Of a stretch of DNA of 6,903 nt, positions 1 through 5,796 are shown piece by piece. Source of the stretch: Planctomycetota bacterium (GTDB taxonomy: Bacteria; Planctomycetota; Phycisphaerae; Sedimentisphaerales; Anaerohalosphaeraceae). The position numbers and the translations under genes were made by a program. Position 1 is the stretch's first letter; each line of letters begins with the position of its first letter. The notes under the pieces are model-generated. The model saw nothing but the letters and a program-made list of their open reading frames with translations. It had not been told where the DNA came from and did not search any database. The stretch is from NCBI GenBank assembly GCA_021160785.1, contig JAGHBX010000046.1:1-6903 (forward strand), read 5' to 3'.

Positions 1-305
1 CCCAGCTTCCCCCACGGCCCGAAACTGTAAATCTGCCACTTTTCAGTTTTCTCATTGCCCGCGTCGGCGGCGACTTTTCGTTCGAGCCTGCGATACAGAC
101 GACGCGCCCGATATGTGCCCTTCTTAGCCGCAATCGCCTTAACATGAGGACCCACGGTAATTCTTGACCACCACGACCCGTCTAATTGAAGTGTTACGCC
201 TTCGGTGTCGGTCTTGATCTTGCCGATTTTTCTTGTGAAGAAAAAACCCGCCGCAACCGCCGGCACAACCAGCAGGAAAACAATGATCGCTAATGCTTTC
301 TTCAT
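1..305 (-). CDS. Membrane-anchored protein of unknown function, C-terminus off the left edge
   Basis: Reading leftward from an ATG at 305-303 gives an uninterrupted frame of 101 codons that runs off the window. A Shine-Dalgarno-like GAAAGGG (minus strand, 319-313) lies 7 bases before the start. Residues 4-23 (ALAIIVFLLVVPAVAAGFFF) form one hydrophobic segment after MKK, so this is a signal anchor or uncleaved signal peptide. The rest should lie outside the cytoplasm. It contains GTYRARRLYRRL around residues 63-74 and a Trp/Tyr/Gly-rich stretch WQIYSFGPWGKL at 90-101, which suggests a beta-rich domain. It follows the selenoprotein candidate on the same strand with a 42-base gap, so the two are probably co-transcribed. 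I do not recognise a named family. The missing C-terminal part could itself hold key residues, and I cannot assign a function. Confidence 0.75.
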   Translation of the reverse strand, partial: MKKALAIIVFLLVVPAVAAGFFFTRKIGKIKTDTEGVTLQLDGSWWSRITVGPHVKAIAAKKGTYRARRLYRRLERKVAADAGNEKTEKWQIYSFGPWGKL

Positions 306-347
306 AATCGTACCCTTTCGCCCAACAACCGCCCAACCGCCATCCGT

Positions 348-1037
348 TCAGTTTACAGTATACCACTTCTCTTCGAATTTTGTTTCAAAAGGCCCCAGAT
401 CGATACCGATTTCGACCTTGAATCTGCCCCTGAAAGACGGAGGCACTCGACACGAGCGCTTACAGATACCGCCTCACCCATACTCGAATCGGCCTGCAGC
501 CAGAACCTTGCCGCTCTCACTGACGAGCCTGAATCGCGGGGGCGGCAGCCACTTGTCATTCCTCTGCACGCCGGGAACGTATTTCTCTCCCGCCTGACCC
601 TGCACCGTTACGCCGGCCTCAACGGTTCTGCCCCGCACCGTAACCTCAGGCTTTACCAGCAGCGGCGGACCGGGCTTGACGCCCGCCTGGGCAATAATCT
701 GAGACGACTGACCCTTCAAAAGCTGCAAACTCCACACGTCCCCATTGGCGTCCGCTGTCTCCGCCGTCGCCAACTCTATCCGTTCGGCAACCGGCGCCGA
801 CGGCCAAAACAGCTTCATGCACGCAATCGCCGCCAAAATCACCACTGCGGAACCGACGATAATTATTTTCTTCTTTGAAACCGAGTCGTCGTAGCCGTCC
901 GATGAGGAAAATAAAGACTTCACCCCATACGCGATATCCGCAGCTAAAGTCTTAATCCGAAGCGACTTAAGACCGTCGGCAACCTTCAACAAGGCCGTAA
1001 CAACAACATCCACAATGGCTGCAAAAAAATCTTTCAC
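348..1037 (-). CDS. Candidate selenoprotein: membrane-anchored, in-frame UGA at codon 188, 229 residues
   Basis: From a GTG at 1037, 187 codons lead to TGA at 476-474. The same frame then stays open for 41 protein-like codons to a TGA at 350-348. Residues 1-45 are amphipathic and 58-78 (after SKKK) form one transmembrane segment. About 150 extracytoplasmic residues follow, with alternating hydrophobic/charged beta-type sequence. Around the UGA the protein would read GRFEYG-U-GGICKRSCRVPP, placing Sec188, Cys192 and Cys196 in a UxxxCxxxC cluster. The tail (residues 202-228) reads as further strands, including KVEIGIDLGPFE and KWYTV. A SECIS-like hairpin sits just after the UGA and selA lies in the same window. 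Other genes here use TGA as a normal stop, so this would be Sec insertion, not a changed code. The alternatives are a TGC/TGT-to-TGA nonsense mutation or a true 187-residue protein. No Shine-Dalgarno is obvious; a minus-strand TATAAT at 1049-1044 makes a leaderless GTG start possible. Redox function is inferred only. Confidence 0.72.
443..459 (-). promoter_or_regulatory. SECIS-like hairpin downstream of the in-frame UGA
   Basis: On the minus strand, GCGCTCG (459-453) pairs with CGAGTGC (449-443) around TGT: seven pairs, one of them G-U. Opening the top G-C pair gives the loop GUGUC, with G and U as its first two bases. The stem begins 14 bases after the UGA, so the loop lies about 20 bases downstream of it. 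Bacterial SECIS elements are hairpins just 3' of the UGA, with the apical loop roughly 16-37 bases away and a conserved G early in the loop; this one fits. Binding by SelB is inferred. The lower part of the hairpin (positions 473-460) is only weakly paired. Confidence 0.6.
474..476 (-). other. Candidate selenocysteine UGA codon
   Basis: This in-frame TGA is preceded by GGRFEYG-type beta-strand coding sequence and followed by GGC GGT ATC TGT. The next in-frame stop is 41 codons later. Downstream codons carry charged and aromatic residues in a plausible protein pattern and contain two Cys codons 4 and 8 positions after the UGA, typical partners for a selenenyl-sulfide. If it acted only as a stop, 168 bases would separate this gene from the next one on the strand. 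Confidence 0.68.
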
Positions 1038-1095
1038 AAGCTTATTATAACCGCTTCGCCAAACAAAAAAAGGCTAAATTGTGTGGAATCTTTAG

Positions 1096-1124
1096 TTTAC
1101 AAACTACCCAATTGGGGTTATAAT
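1096..1124 (+). promoter_or_regulatory. Sigma-70-type promoter for the prepilin-like gene
   Basis: TTTACA (1096-1101) and a perfect TATAAT (1119-1124) are separated by exactly 17 bases. Transcription would begin near 1131, giving a leader of about 39 bases before the ATG at 1170. This argues against the longer in-frame start at 1083, which would lie upstream of the promoter. Confidence 0.7.
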
Positions 1125-1169
1125 TTAGAGGCAAGGGAATCGCTGTCAGGATTACGAAAGGGGTGCAAA

Positions 1170-2033
1170 ATGTCCGCTCGCAACAAATCGGCATTTACAC
1201 TGATGGAATTGCTCGTTGTCATTTCGATAATCGCCCTGCTCCTGTCGATCATGACGCCCTCTCTGCGCAAGGCCCGCGAGCAAGGCAAACGTGCCGTCTG
1301 TATGGCAAACCTGCATGCTATCGGCATGGCGCTGCACGTCTATGCCGTTGGCAATGACGACGAACTCGTCGCCAGCGACTCCCGAGTCTCATGGGAAGCC
1401 TGGGGGGAGGTCTCTCAGCCAGCCGGCTGCGCCACCCCCACAACCCCCGGCGGCTTCCGCCAGGTCAATCTCGGCCATCTGATGGCCACCACCGACATCA
1501 TTCCTCTGCCTTCGGGCAAAGACCACGTCTTCTTCTGTCCCTCCGGCAAGGCGCCCAACGGCGGAAGAACACGAGATGAATTCGAAAAGCAGTGGGGAAG
1601 AAACCGAGGCCACGCCGCCACAAGTTACATGTACAATGATTCTCTGGATGGAATTGACGATTATGTTCAGGCAGGCGATACCGCCGTACTGTCCCACGTC
1701 GATGTCGTCCAGTATGTGCTCGGAGACGCCAGCGCCCACTCATTCAACAACAGACCCCTCATATATGACACTTCTTTCGGGCCAGAGCGATTGCAGGAGG
1801 TATCCGCCAGATACGGCGTATGCTTCCCCAACGCCCTGCTCCACAAATGGCTGGCAAAGGAAAATGTCGATATGCACGAAGCACGCCAATTCCTGAGCGA
1901 CCCCACTGGCTGGGCGAGCAACTATCAGCAGCGTTCCGGCGCCATCACGCTTGCAAACGTACCCAATGTCGCCCTTGCCAGCGATGTCGTGGGAGTCTGG
2001 GGGGGCAAAGCACCAAACCCCCCCTCCGGGTGA
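1170..2033 (+). CDS. Type IV prepilin-like protein (prepilin-type N-terminal cleavage/methylation domain), planctomycete style
   Basis: The 287-residue product starts at ATG 1170, six bases after GAAAGGGG (1156-1163). It opens with MSARNKSA|FTLMELLVV, a class III prepilin signal. Cleavage by prepilin peptidase is expected after Ala8, leaving methylated Phe9 with the conserved Glu at +5 (Glu13). A hydrophobic helix of about 20 residues follows, then RKAREQGKRAVCMANLHAIGMAL, the C-x2-NL-x2-IG-x-AL segment typical of the large planctomycete prepilin-like families. The remaining 220 or so residues form a globular, probably extracellular, head rich in Gly, Asn and Asp. Such proteins are pseudopilin or pilin-like parts of type II secretion or type IV pilus-like machines; planctomycetes carry many stand-alone copies, and no pilus assembly gene is visible here. 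The gene ends TGA-TAA. The N-terminal domain is certain. The precise role and the family of the head are not recognised. Confidence 0.9.
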   Translation: MSARNKSAFTLMELLVVISIIALLLSIMTPSLRKAREQGKRAVCMANLHAIGMALHVYAVGNDDELVASDSRVSWEAWGEVSQPAGCATPTTPGGFRQVNLGHLMATTDIIPLPSGKDHVFFCPSGKAPNGGRTRDEFEKQWGRNRGHAATSYMYNDSLDGIDDYVQAGDTAVLSHVDVVQYVLGDASAHSFNNRPLIYDTSFGPERLQEVSARYGVCFPNALLHKWLAKENVDMHEARQFLSDPTGWASNYQQRSGAITLANVPNVALASDVVGVWGGKAPNPPSG

Positions 2034-2050
2034 TAAGGCGAAAAACCCCC

Positions 2051-2067
2051 GCGGTCGTGTCGACCGC
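2051..2067 (+). terminator. Hairpin after the prepilin gene: terminator or SECIS-like element upstream of selA
   Basis: GCGGTCG (2051-2057) and CGACCGC (2061-2067) are perfect 7-bp arms around TGT, preceded by an A-run (2040-2045) and followed by only TTT. It sits 17 bases after the prepilin stop, so a weak intrinsic terminator is the simple reading. Its apical sequence TCGTGTCGA is identical to that of the SECIS-like hairpin at 443-459, and it lies about 145 bases before selA, so a SelB-binding regulatory role is also possible. Confidence 0.5.
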
Positions 2068-2113
2068 TTTCCAATAACCGCGCACCCTCTGAAACGTCCA
2101 TCCCTCATTCTGC

Positions 2114-2141
2114 TTGCATTCACCGCAGGATTGATTAAAAT
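2114..2141 (+). promoter_or_regulatory. Possible weak promoter for selA
   Basis: TTGCAT (2114-2119) and TAAAAT (2136-2141) are 16 bases apart. Transcription would start near 2148, upstream of the favoured selA start at 2212 but downstream of the alternative ATG at 2140. Both hexamers deviate from consensus, so this is tentative. Confidence 0.3.
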
Positions 2142-2211
2142 GGATTTCAGTGATTCCTTTAATGAACTTAATCGCCTTTGGCGGAACTTTTCGCCACAGA
2201 GAACAGAGAGC

Positions 2212-3621
2212 ATGAAACACACAAACCAACAGTTACTGCGGCAGATACCTTCGGTTGACACCGTATTGAAAGCCTGCGAGGCCGCCGCTTCCGGCAGGAG
2301 ATTCCCTCAGAAAATCGTCGTCCAGGCAATCCGCGACTCGATAGAGCAAATCCGCCAACGGATCGTCTCCGGCAAAGCCGAAAAACTCGATCAAGAAGCA
2401 ATGCAGCACCAGATCATTGCCGACATTGAGCAGCGTGCCGCCGCCGTCATGAACCCGCACTATCGCCGCGTAATCAACGCCGCCGGCATCGTACTCCACA
2501 CCGGCCTCGGCCGCGCCGTGCTATGCAGCGAAGCCATCGAACAGATTCGCGACGAAATGGGCGGCTACTCGCTCCTGCAGGTCGACCTCGCAGACGGCAA
2601 ACGCTCCAGGCGCGACCGGCGCATCGAAGACCTGCTCACGGTACTCACCGGCGCAGAAGCCGCCACCGTCGTCAACAACAACGCCGCCGCAACCTCCATC
2701 GTACTAAACACCGTCGCCAAGGACCGAGAAGTCATCGTCTCACGCGGCCAGCTCGTCGAAATCGGAGGCTCATTTCGCCTCCCCGACGTCATGGCCTTTA
2801 GCGGTGCAAAACTCGTCGAAGTAGGCACAACAAACAAAACCCACCCCAAAGATTACAAAAACGCCATCACCGAAAACACCGCCGCCATCCTCCGCATCCA
2901 CCCCAGCAACTACAAGATCCAGGGCTTCTCCTCGGAAGTCGGCCTCGAAGAGCTCGTCGAGATCGCCCATTCCAACAACCTGGTAATGATCGACGACGTA
3001 GGCGCAGGCTCTTTGATCGATTTTTCAAAATTCGGCTTCGCACCCGAGCCCACTCTCGCCCAGTCAATCGCCGCCGGCGCAGACCTCGTAACCGCAAGCG
3101 CCGACAAACTAATCGGCGCCTCTCAGGGCGGAATCATATTAGGCAGAACAGACCTCATAACAGCCGTAAGAAAAAACCAGTTTGCAAGAATAGTACGAGT
3201 AGGCAAACTAACCCTGACCGCCCTGGAAGCCACACTAAAACTCTTCCTCGACGAAGCAACCGCCCTCGCCCGGATCCCAACAATAGAGATGCTAATCCGC
3301 CCCCCCGAAACGATAGCAAAGCAGGCAAAACGAATAGTAGCCAAGGTGCTAAAAGCCCTCCCAGACGCCCCTATCGCAATCGAATCCGGCTTCTCCCAAA
3401 CAGGAAGCGGCTCCCTCCCAGCCCAGAACATGCAAACAACACTCGTAGCAATAACCCCAAAAACATCAGCCCAGTCGATGGCAGCCCAACTAAGAAACTA
3501 CAAAACCCCAATCTTCCCAAGAATACAAAAACAAAAAGTCCTACTCGACCCAAGAACCCTAAGACAAGACGAAGAAAAAACAATAACCCAGGCAATAATA
3601 GAAATCCTATCCACCCCGTAA
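2212..3621 (+). CDS. selA: L-seryl-tRNA(Sec) selenium transferase
   Basis: SelA is a PLP enzyme that converts Ser-tRNA(Sec) to Sec-tRNA(Sec) using selenophosphate, in the cytoplasm as a large homo-oligomer. The 469 residues match the family's usual length of about 460. Residues 8-19 (LLRQIPSVDTVL) match the N-terminal motif of E. coli SelA (LYSQLPAIDRLL). Then come VINAAGIVLHTGLGRA (87-102), VVNNNAAA (153-160), VSRGQLVEIGGSFRLPDVM (176-194), VGTTNKTH (204-211) and ADKLIGASQGGII (297-309), whose Lys299 aligns with the PLP-binding lysine. The end has SGSLP (398-402). I chose ATG 2212 because it places the N-terminal motif as in E. coli. An in-frame ATG at 2140 with AGGA before it would add 24 atypical residues, and the still longer frame overlaps the prepilin gene. 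selB and selC are absent here. The last 500 bases use many ATA, AGA and CTA codons that are rare earlier. The identity is secure. Confidence 0.97.
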   Translation: MKHTNQQLLRQIPSVDTVLKACEAAASGRRFPQKIVVQAIRDSIEQIRQRIVSGKAEKLDQEAMQHQIIADIEQRAAAVMNPHYRRVINAAGIVLHTGLGRAVLCSEAIEQIRDEMGGYSLLQVDLADGKRSRRDRRIEDLLTVLTGAEAATVVNNNAAATSIVLNTVAKDREVIVSRGQLVEIGGSFRLPDVMAFSGAKLVEVGTTNKTHPKDYKNAITENTAAILRIHPSNYKIQGFSSEVGLEELVEIAHSNNLVMIDDVGAGSLIDFSKFGFAPEPTLAQSIAAGADLVTASADKLIGASQGGIILGRTDLITAVRKNQFARIVRVGKLTLTALEATLKLFLDEATALARIPTIEMLIRPPETIAKQAKRIVAKVLKALPDAPIAIESGFSQTGSGSLPAQNMQTTLVAITPKTSAQSMAAQLRNYKTPIFPRIQKQKVLLDPRTLRQDEEKTITQAIIEILSTP

Positions 3622-3640
3622 GGTGGGCTCTCAGCCCACC
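3622..3640. terminator. Strong hairpin directly after the selA stop
   Basis: GGTGGGCT (3622-3629) and AGCCCACC (3633-3640) form a perfect 8-bp stem around CTC, starting on the base after the selA TAA. There is no T-run on either strand, so it is not a classical intrinsic terminator. It may still block or stabilise transcript ends between the convergent genes, or be a small dispersed palindromic repeat. Confidence 0.5.
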
Positions 3641-3648
3641 GGAAACTT

Positions 3649-3667
3649 GCGCGCTCGTAGGGCGCGC
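3649..3667. terminator. Second GC hairpin between the convergent genes
   Basis: GCGCGC (3649-3654) and GCGCGC (3662-3667) pair across a 7-base loop. It lies 15 bases beyond the stop of the minus-strand protease gene. Together with the hairpin at 3622-3640 it plausibly separates the two converging transcripts. No T-run follows. Confidence 0.35.
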
Positions 3668-3682
3668 TGCTCCATAGCCGCC

Positions 3683-4537
3683 TCATGGCTTTAACCGCTC
3701 AACAGCCTTCGCAAGTGCATTTATGAATGGTTCCAAGTAGCAGGCAGCAAGTACTCGCTCACTCCTTAGCCAACCGCTTTGCACAGCAACTATCCAATAC
3801 CTTATGATTCCCGAACGGTTCTTCTTGACCGCTATGATTGGGCCTCCGCTCATTCCAGCAATATCAGTCATCGTTCCATTTTCGGCGCAGCGGTTTCCTT
3901 CTATCACAGGCACCTTTGCATAAAATCGTCTTTCTCCCGACTGCAGCGCTGAAGGAGGCTTATCAATCCGCTGAATCGGTATCAATGGGCAGCCAATATC
4001 TATGCCGACGTTTCCCCCGCTTTCGTCATATTTGTGATCGATGTTTCTGGCTTCAGTGGGGAAACCAAGCAAGAAGTATTTGTCAGCTTCATCAGGGCAA
4101 TCTTCGTATTCCTTTTCATCAAAAGCTCTTGTGCCACCAGCGAACAAGGCTCTTACATAGAAAGGTTCCAACAGTATTGCACCATAATCGACTCCATCTA
4201 CACTGCTGTAAATGGGAACTTTCGGGGCACCGTCAAAATCAAATGGCAGGGAGGTGAAATCTTGCTTGTCCTGAAAACTGTCAATGATTCTCGCTTTGAC
4301 TATTCTTCGTCCTGATTGAATTCTCGTATCAATATTTTTCAAAATGTGTCCTGCGGTGATGAGAAACCATATCTTCTGTACCGATACTACGAATGAGGAA
4401 AACAGAATATGGCGGGGATCATAATCCGAACAAGACAGATCATCTCCTTCCAATCCCTTCTTTGCGTCAAGTAATGAAATTGCAACCACATGCTTCATAA
4501 ATGTCGGCAAAAAGCCTTCTTCTGTAGGTTCGGCCAT
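3683..4537 (-). CDS. Trypsin-like serine protease, cytosolic, defence-type context
   Basis: The 284-residue product carries the chymotrypsin-fold triad in order: His64 in FLITAGHIL, Asp117 in VDGVDYGAILL, and Ser230 in DIAGMSGGPII. The spacing is normal for a compact trypsin-like domain (Pfam trypsin_2-like). There is no signal peptide or membrane segment, so it should act in the cytoplasm, unlike HtrA-type relatives, and no PDZ domain is present. The C-terminal RYWIVAVQSGWLRSERVLAACYLEPF (residues 246-271) is a conserved-looking feature of uncharacterised bacterial proteases of this class. I chose ATG 4537 because GAGGA (minus strand, 4551-4547) lies 9 bases before it; the longer frame needs a TTG at 4576. 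It follows the TIR-like gene on the same strand after 162 bases. Such proteases are recurrent effectors or processing enzymes in bacterial conflict systems, but the substrate is unknown. Confidence 0.85.
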   Translation of the reverse strand: MAEPTEEGFLPTFMKHVVAISLLDAKKGLEGDDLSCSDYDPRHILFSSFVVSVQKIWFLITAGHILKNIDTRIQSGRRIVKARIIDSFQDKQDFTSLPFDFDGAPKVPIYSSVDGVDYGAILLEPFYVRALFAGGTRAFDEKEYEDCPDEADKYFLLGFPTEARNIDHKYDESGGNVGIDIGCPLIPIQRIDKPPSALQSGERRFYAKVPVIEGNRCAENGTMTDIAGMSGGPIIAVKKNRSGIIRYWIVAVQSGWLRSERVLAACYLEPFINALAKAVERLKP

Positions 4538-4699
4538 GATCGCGTATCCTCTATTCTCAACTCTGTGCAGGTTCAAGGCAAACTGTGAATTAAGACATCA
4601 CACCCATTGCCATGTCGACACCACGATTCCGCAATTGCTATCGTTTCGCTTCCACTTCTTCACCCACCCCTATGGCCAATAAGCGCAGTGGGCACCCAA
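4538..4699. other. Intergenic gap between the TIR-like and protease genes
   Basis: The gap is 162 bases. On the minus strand it ends with the protease ribosome binding site (4551-4547). I see no convincing promoter, terminator hairpin, tRNA or small open frame. Its length leaves open whether the two genes share one transcript. Confidence 0.5.
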
Positions 4700-5566
4700 T
4701 CATTCCTCAGGACCTTGCACACCCTCCATCTCTACTCTTTTTGACATTATTCCTTTGTCTTCCATCCATTTCCAAAGGGCATCCGGTATAGTATCATCAC
4801 AGCACTGCGGATCAAATTTCCGATACATTTTCCCTGCAAGGTCGGTGTGCAGTGTTTTGAGCGTGCGGTCTTTCAGGTAGCATACAGGCTTCTCCAGTCC
4901 GAGCATGTAGCCGACCTCAAGGGCCACATTCGGATTAAACTCTTCAGTCTCGATACGCTCGAACACGGCGATACCAAAACGACAACCGTATACATACGTC
5001 AGAATGTTGAAGAAGAGATCGTCGTGGTACACTTTGTCGTCCGCGCGAAGCGTGATGAATTGAAGTGGATCCAATGCCTTTCTGATTCCAGCTTGAATTT
5101 CCTTGTGAGCTTTGGTCTCACCGAACTGCATCATCACAAAGGCAAGTCGTGTCGAATCTGGAAAGTCTCTCTTGAAAGCGGCCAGACTTGCCGTGATCTC
5201 GATAGGTGGCCGTCGTTGCATTATATCTTCGAAGGGAGCAAATCCGCTGTCAACAGCGCGTAATCCCTCAGGGGTGATGTAGCAAGAGCGTGAGGATTCG
5301 AACTCGTACTCTGTAATGCTGCTGCCAAAACTTGATGACTTGCGTTCGTACCTTGCAAGAGAGAAAATATAGCCCGCGCGTGTTAGTGCTTCGAGCCCAA
5401 GCGGGGACACCCCGGCCACCTCCACCCTCTGGTTGTCCGTAGTGATAATCAAGCGCCTACGCGCTCTCTTAAGGACCATGAATTCATCCGGAATCGTGCC
5501 CTCACGCACAAGTTTCACCAGTTCCCTCAGGCATTCTTTATGTCGCTCATTCAGTTGATTCTGCAT
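4700..5566 (-). CDS. Winged-helix protein with TIR-like / nucleoside deoxyribosyltransferase-like C-terminal domain
   Basis: The 288-residue product starts at ATG 5566, with AGGGGA (minus strand, 5580-5575) 8 bases upstream. Residues 1-115 look like winged-helix DNA-binding or adaptor modules: VSPLGLEALTRAGYI (53-67) and CYITPEGLRAVDSGF (95-109) resemble the end of a wing-helix unit twice. Residues 140-255 form an alpha/beta nucleotide-binding domain with RLAFVMMQF (140-148), LRADD (173-177), CRFGIAVFE (195-203), FNPNVALEVGYMLGL (210-224) and VCYLKDRTLKTLHTDL (228-243). The NxxxE-GY motif with Glu217, after an FVMMPF-like strand, is what I associate with TIR-like and deoxyribosyltransferase-like proteins of immune signalling, some of which cleave NAD or nucleotides. 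Activity here is not established. It is the first gene of a same-strand pair with the protease. The exact family name is uncertain. Confidence 0.7.
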   Translation of the reverse strand: MQNQLNERHKECLRELVKLVREGTIPDEFMVLKRARRRLIITTDNQRVEVAGVSPLGLEALTRAGYIFSLARYERKSSSFGSSITEYEFESSRSCYITPEGLRAVDSGFAPFEDIMQRRPPIEITASLAAFKRDFPDSTRLAFVMMQFGETKAHKEIQAGIRKALDPLQFITLRADDKVYHDDLFFNILTYVYGCRFGIAVFERIETEEFNPNVALEVGYMLGLEKPVCYLKDRTLKTLHTDLAGKMYRKFDPQCCDDTIPDALWKWMEDKGIMSKRVEMEGVQGPEE

Positions 5567-5748
5567 CGATCGCGTCCCCTGTCAATAGAATTACATACAA
5601 TCCCTCCCAGCCGACTTCATCCCGCCTTAAGAATTCAACCAAGCCAGACACACGACATCCTAACCCCAAAACCCCAATAAGCCAAACAAAAAATAAAACA
5701 CCCACCCCACTCAACAAAATCAAATAAAGTCCTTGACTCGAACCACCG
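5567..5748. other. Divergent intergenic region, A/C-rich on the + strand
   Basis: This is the leader side of the minus-strand TIR-like gene and the upstream side of the antitoxin gene. The stretch 5682-5728 contains no G at all. On the minus strand it is G/T-rich, with G-runs at 5708-5705, 5703-5701, 5675-5672 and 5667-5664. I see no gene or clear promoter in it. A TTGACT at 5733-5738 is too far (28 bases) from the TATAAT at 5767 to be its -35. Confidence 0.5.
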
Positions 5749-5782
5749 ATGGTAGCACAATGTATATATAATGTGATACCAT
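5749..5782. promoter_or_regulatory. Palindromic operator overlapping the antitoxin -10 box
   Basis: ATGGTA (5749-5754) with TACCAT (5777-5782), and CACA (5756-5759) with TGTG (5772-5775), form a dyad centred on an alternating TATATA core. A TATAAT (5767-5772) sits inside it. The antitoxin ATG follows 15 bases later. AbrB/MazE-type antitoxins usually bind such palindromes at their own promoter, so autorepression is the likely role. No matching -35 is visible at 17 bases. Confidence 0.5.
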
Positions 5783-5796
5783 TAAGGACTTGCTTT

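Noticed and set aside
205..597. A 130-codon plus-strand frame across the left end.
   Set aside because: It lies antisense to the two membrane-protein genes and has low-complexity composition with no domain pattern.
2031..2067. The prepilin gene also ends in TGA with a hairpin 17 bases downstream, suggesting another Sec codon.
   Set aside because: The very next codon is TAA, so readthrough would add one residue only; a normal double stop is far more likely.
1951..2211. An 87-codon N-terminal extension of selA.
   Set aside because: It overlaps the prepilin gene and has no counterpart in SelA; the family N-terminal motif begins at codon 8 after the ATG at 2212.
3649..3685. The protease stop reads TGA-GGC-GGC, with a GC hairpin 15 bases beyond, resembling the selenoprotein site.
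   Set aside because: Readthrough would run straight into the antisense of selA; the protease already has a complete domain, and the hairpin is explained by the convergent-gene junction.
4538..4699. A tRNA(Sec) gene in the gap, prompted by a GGTTCAAGGC string near 4571.
   Set aside because: No acceptor stem or flanking T-arm pairing can be built around it.
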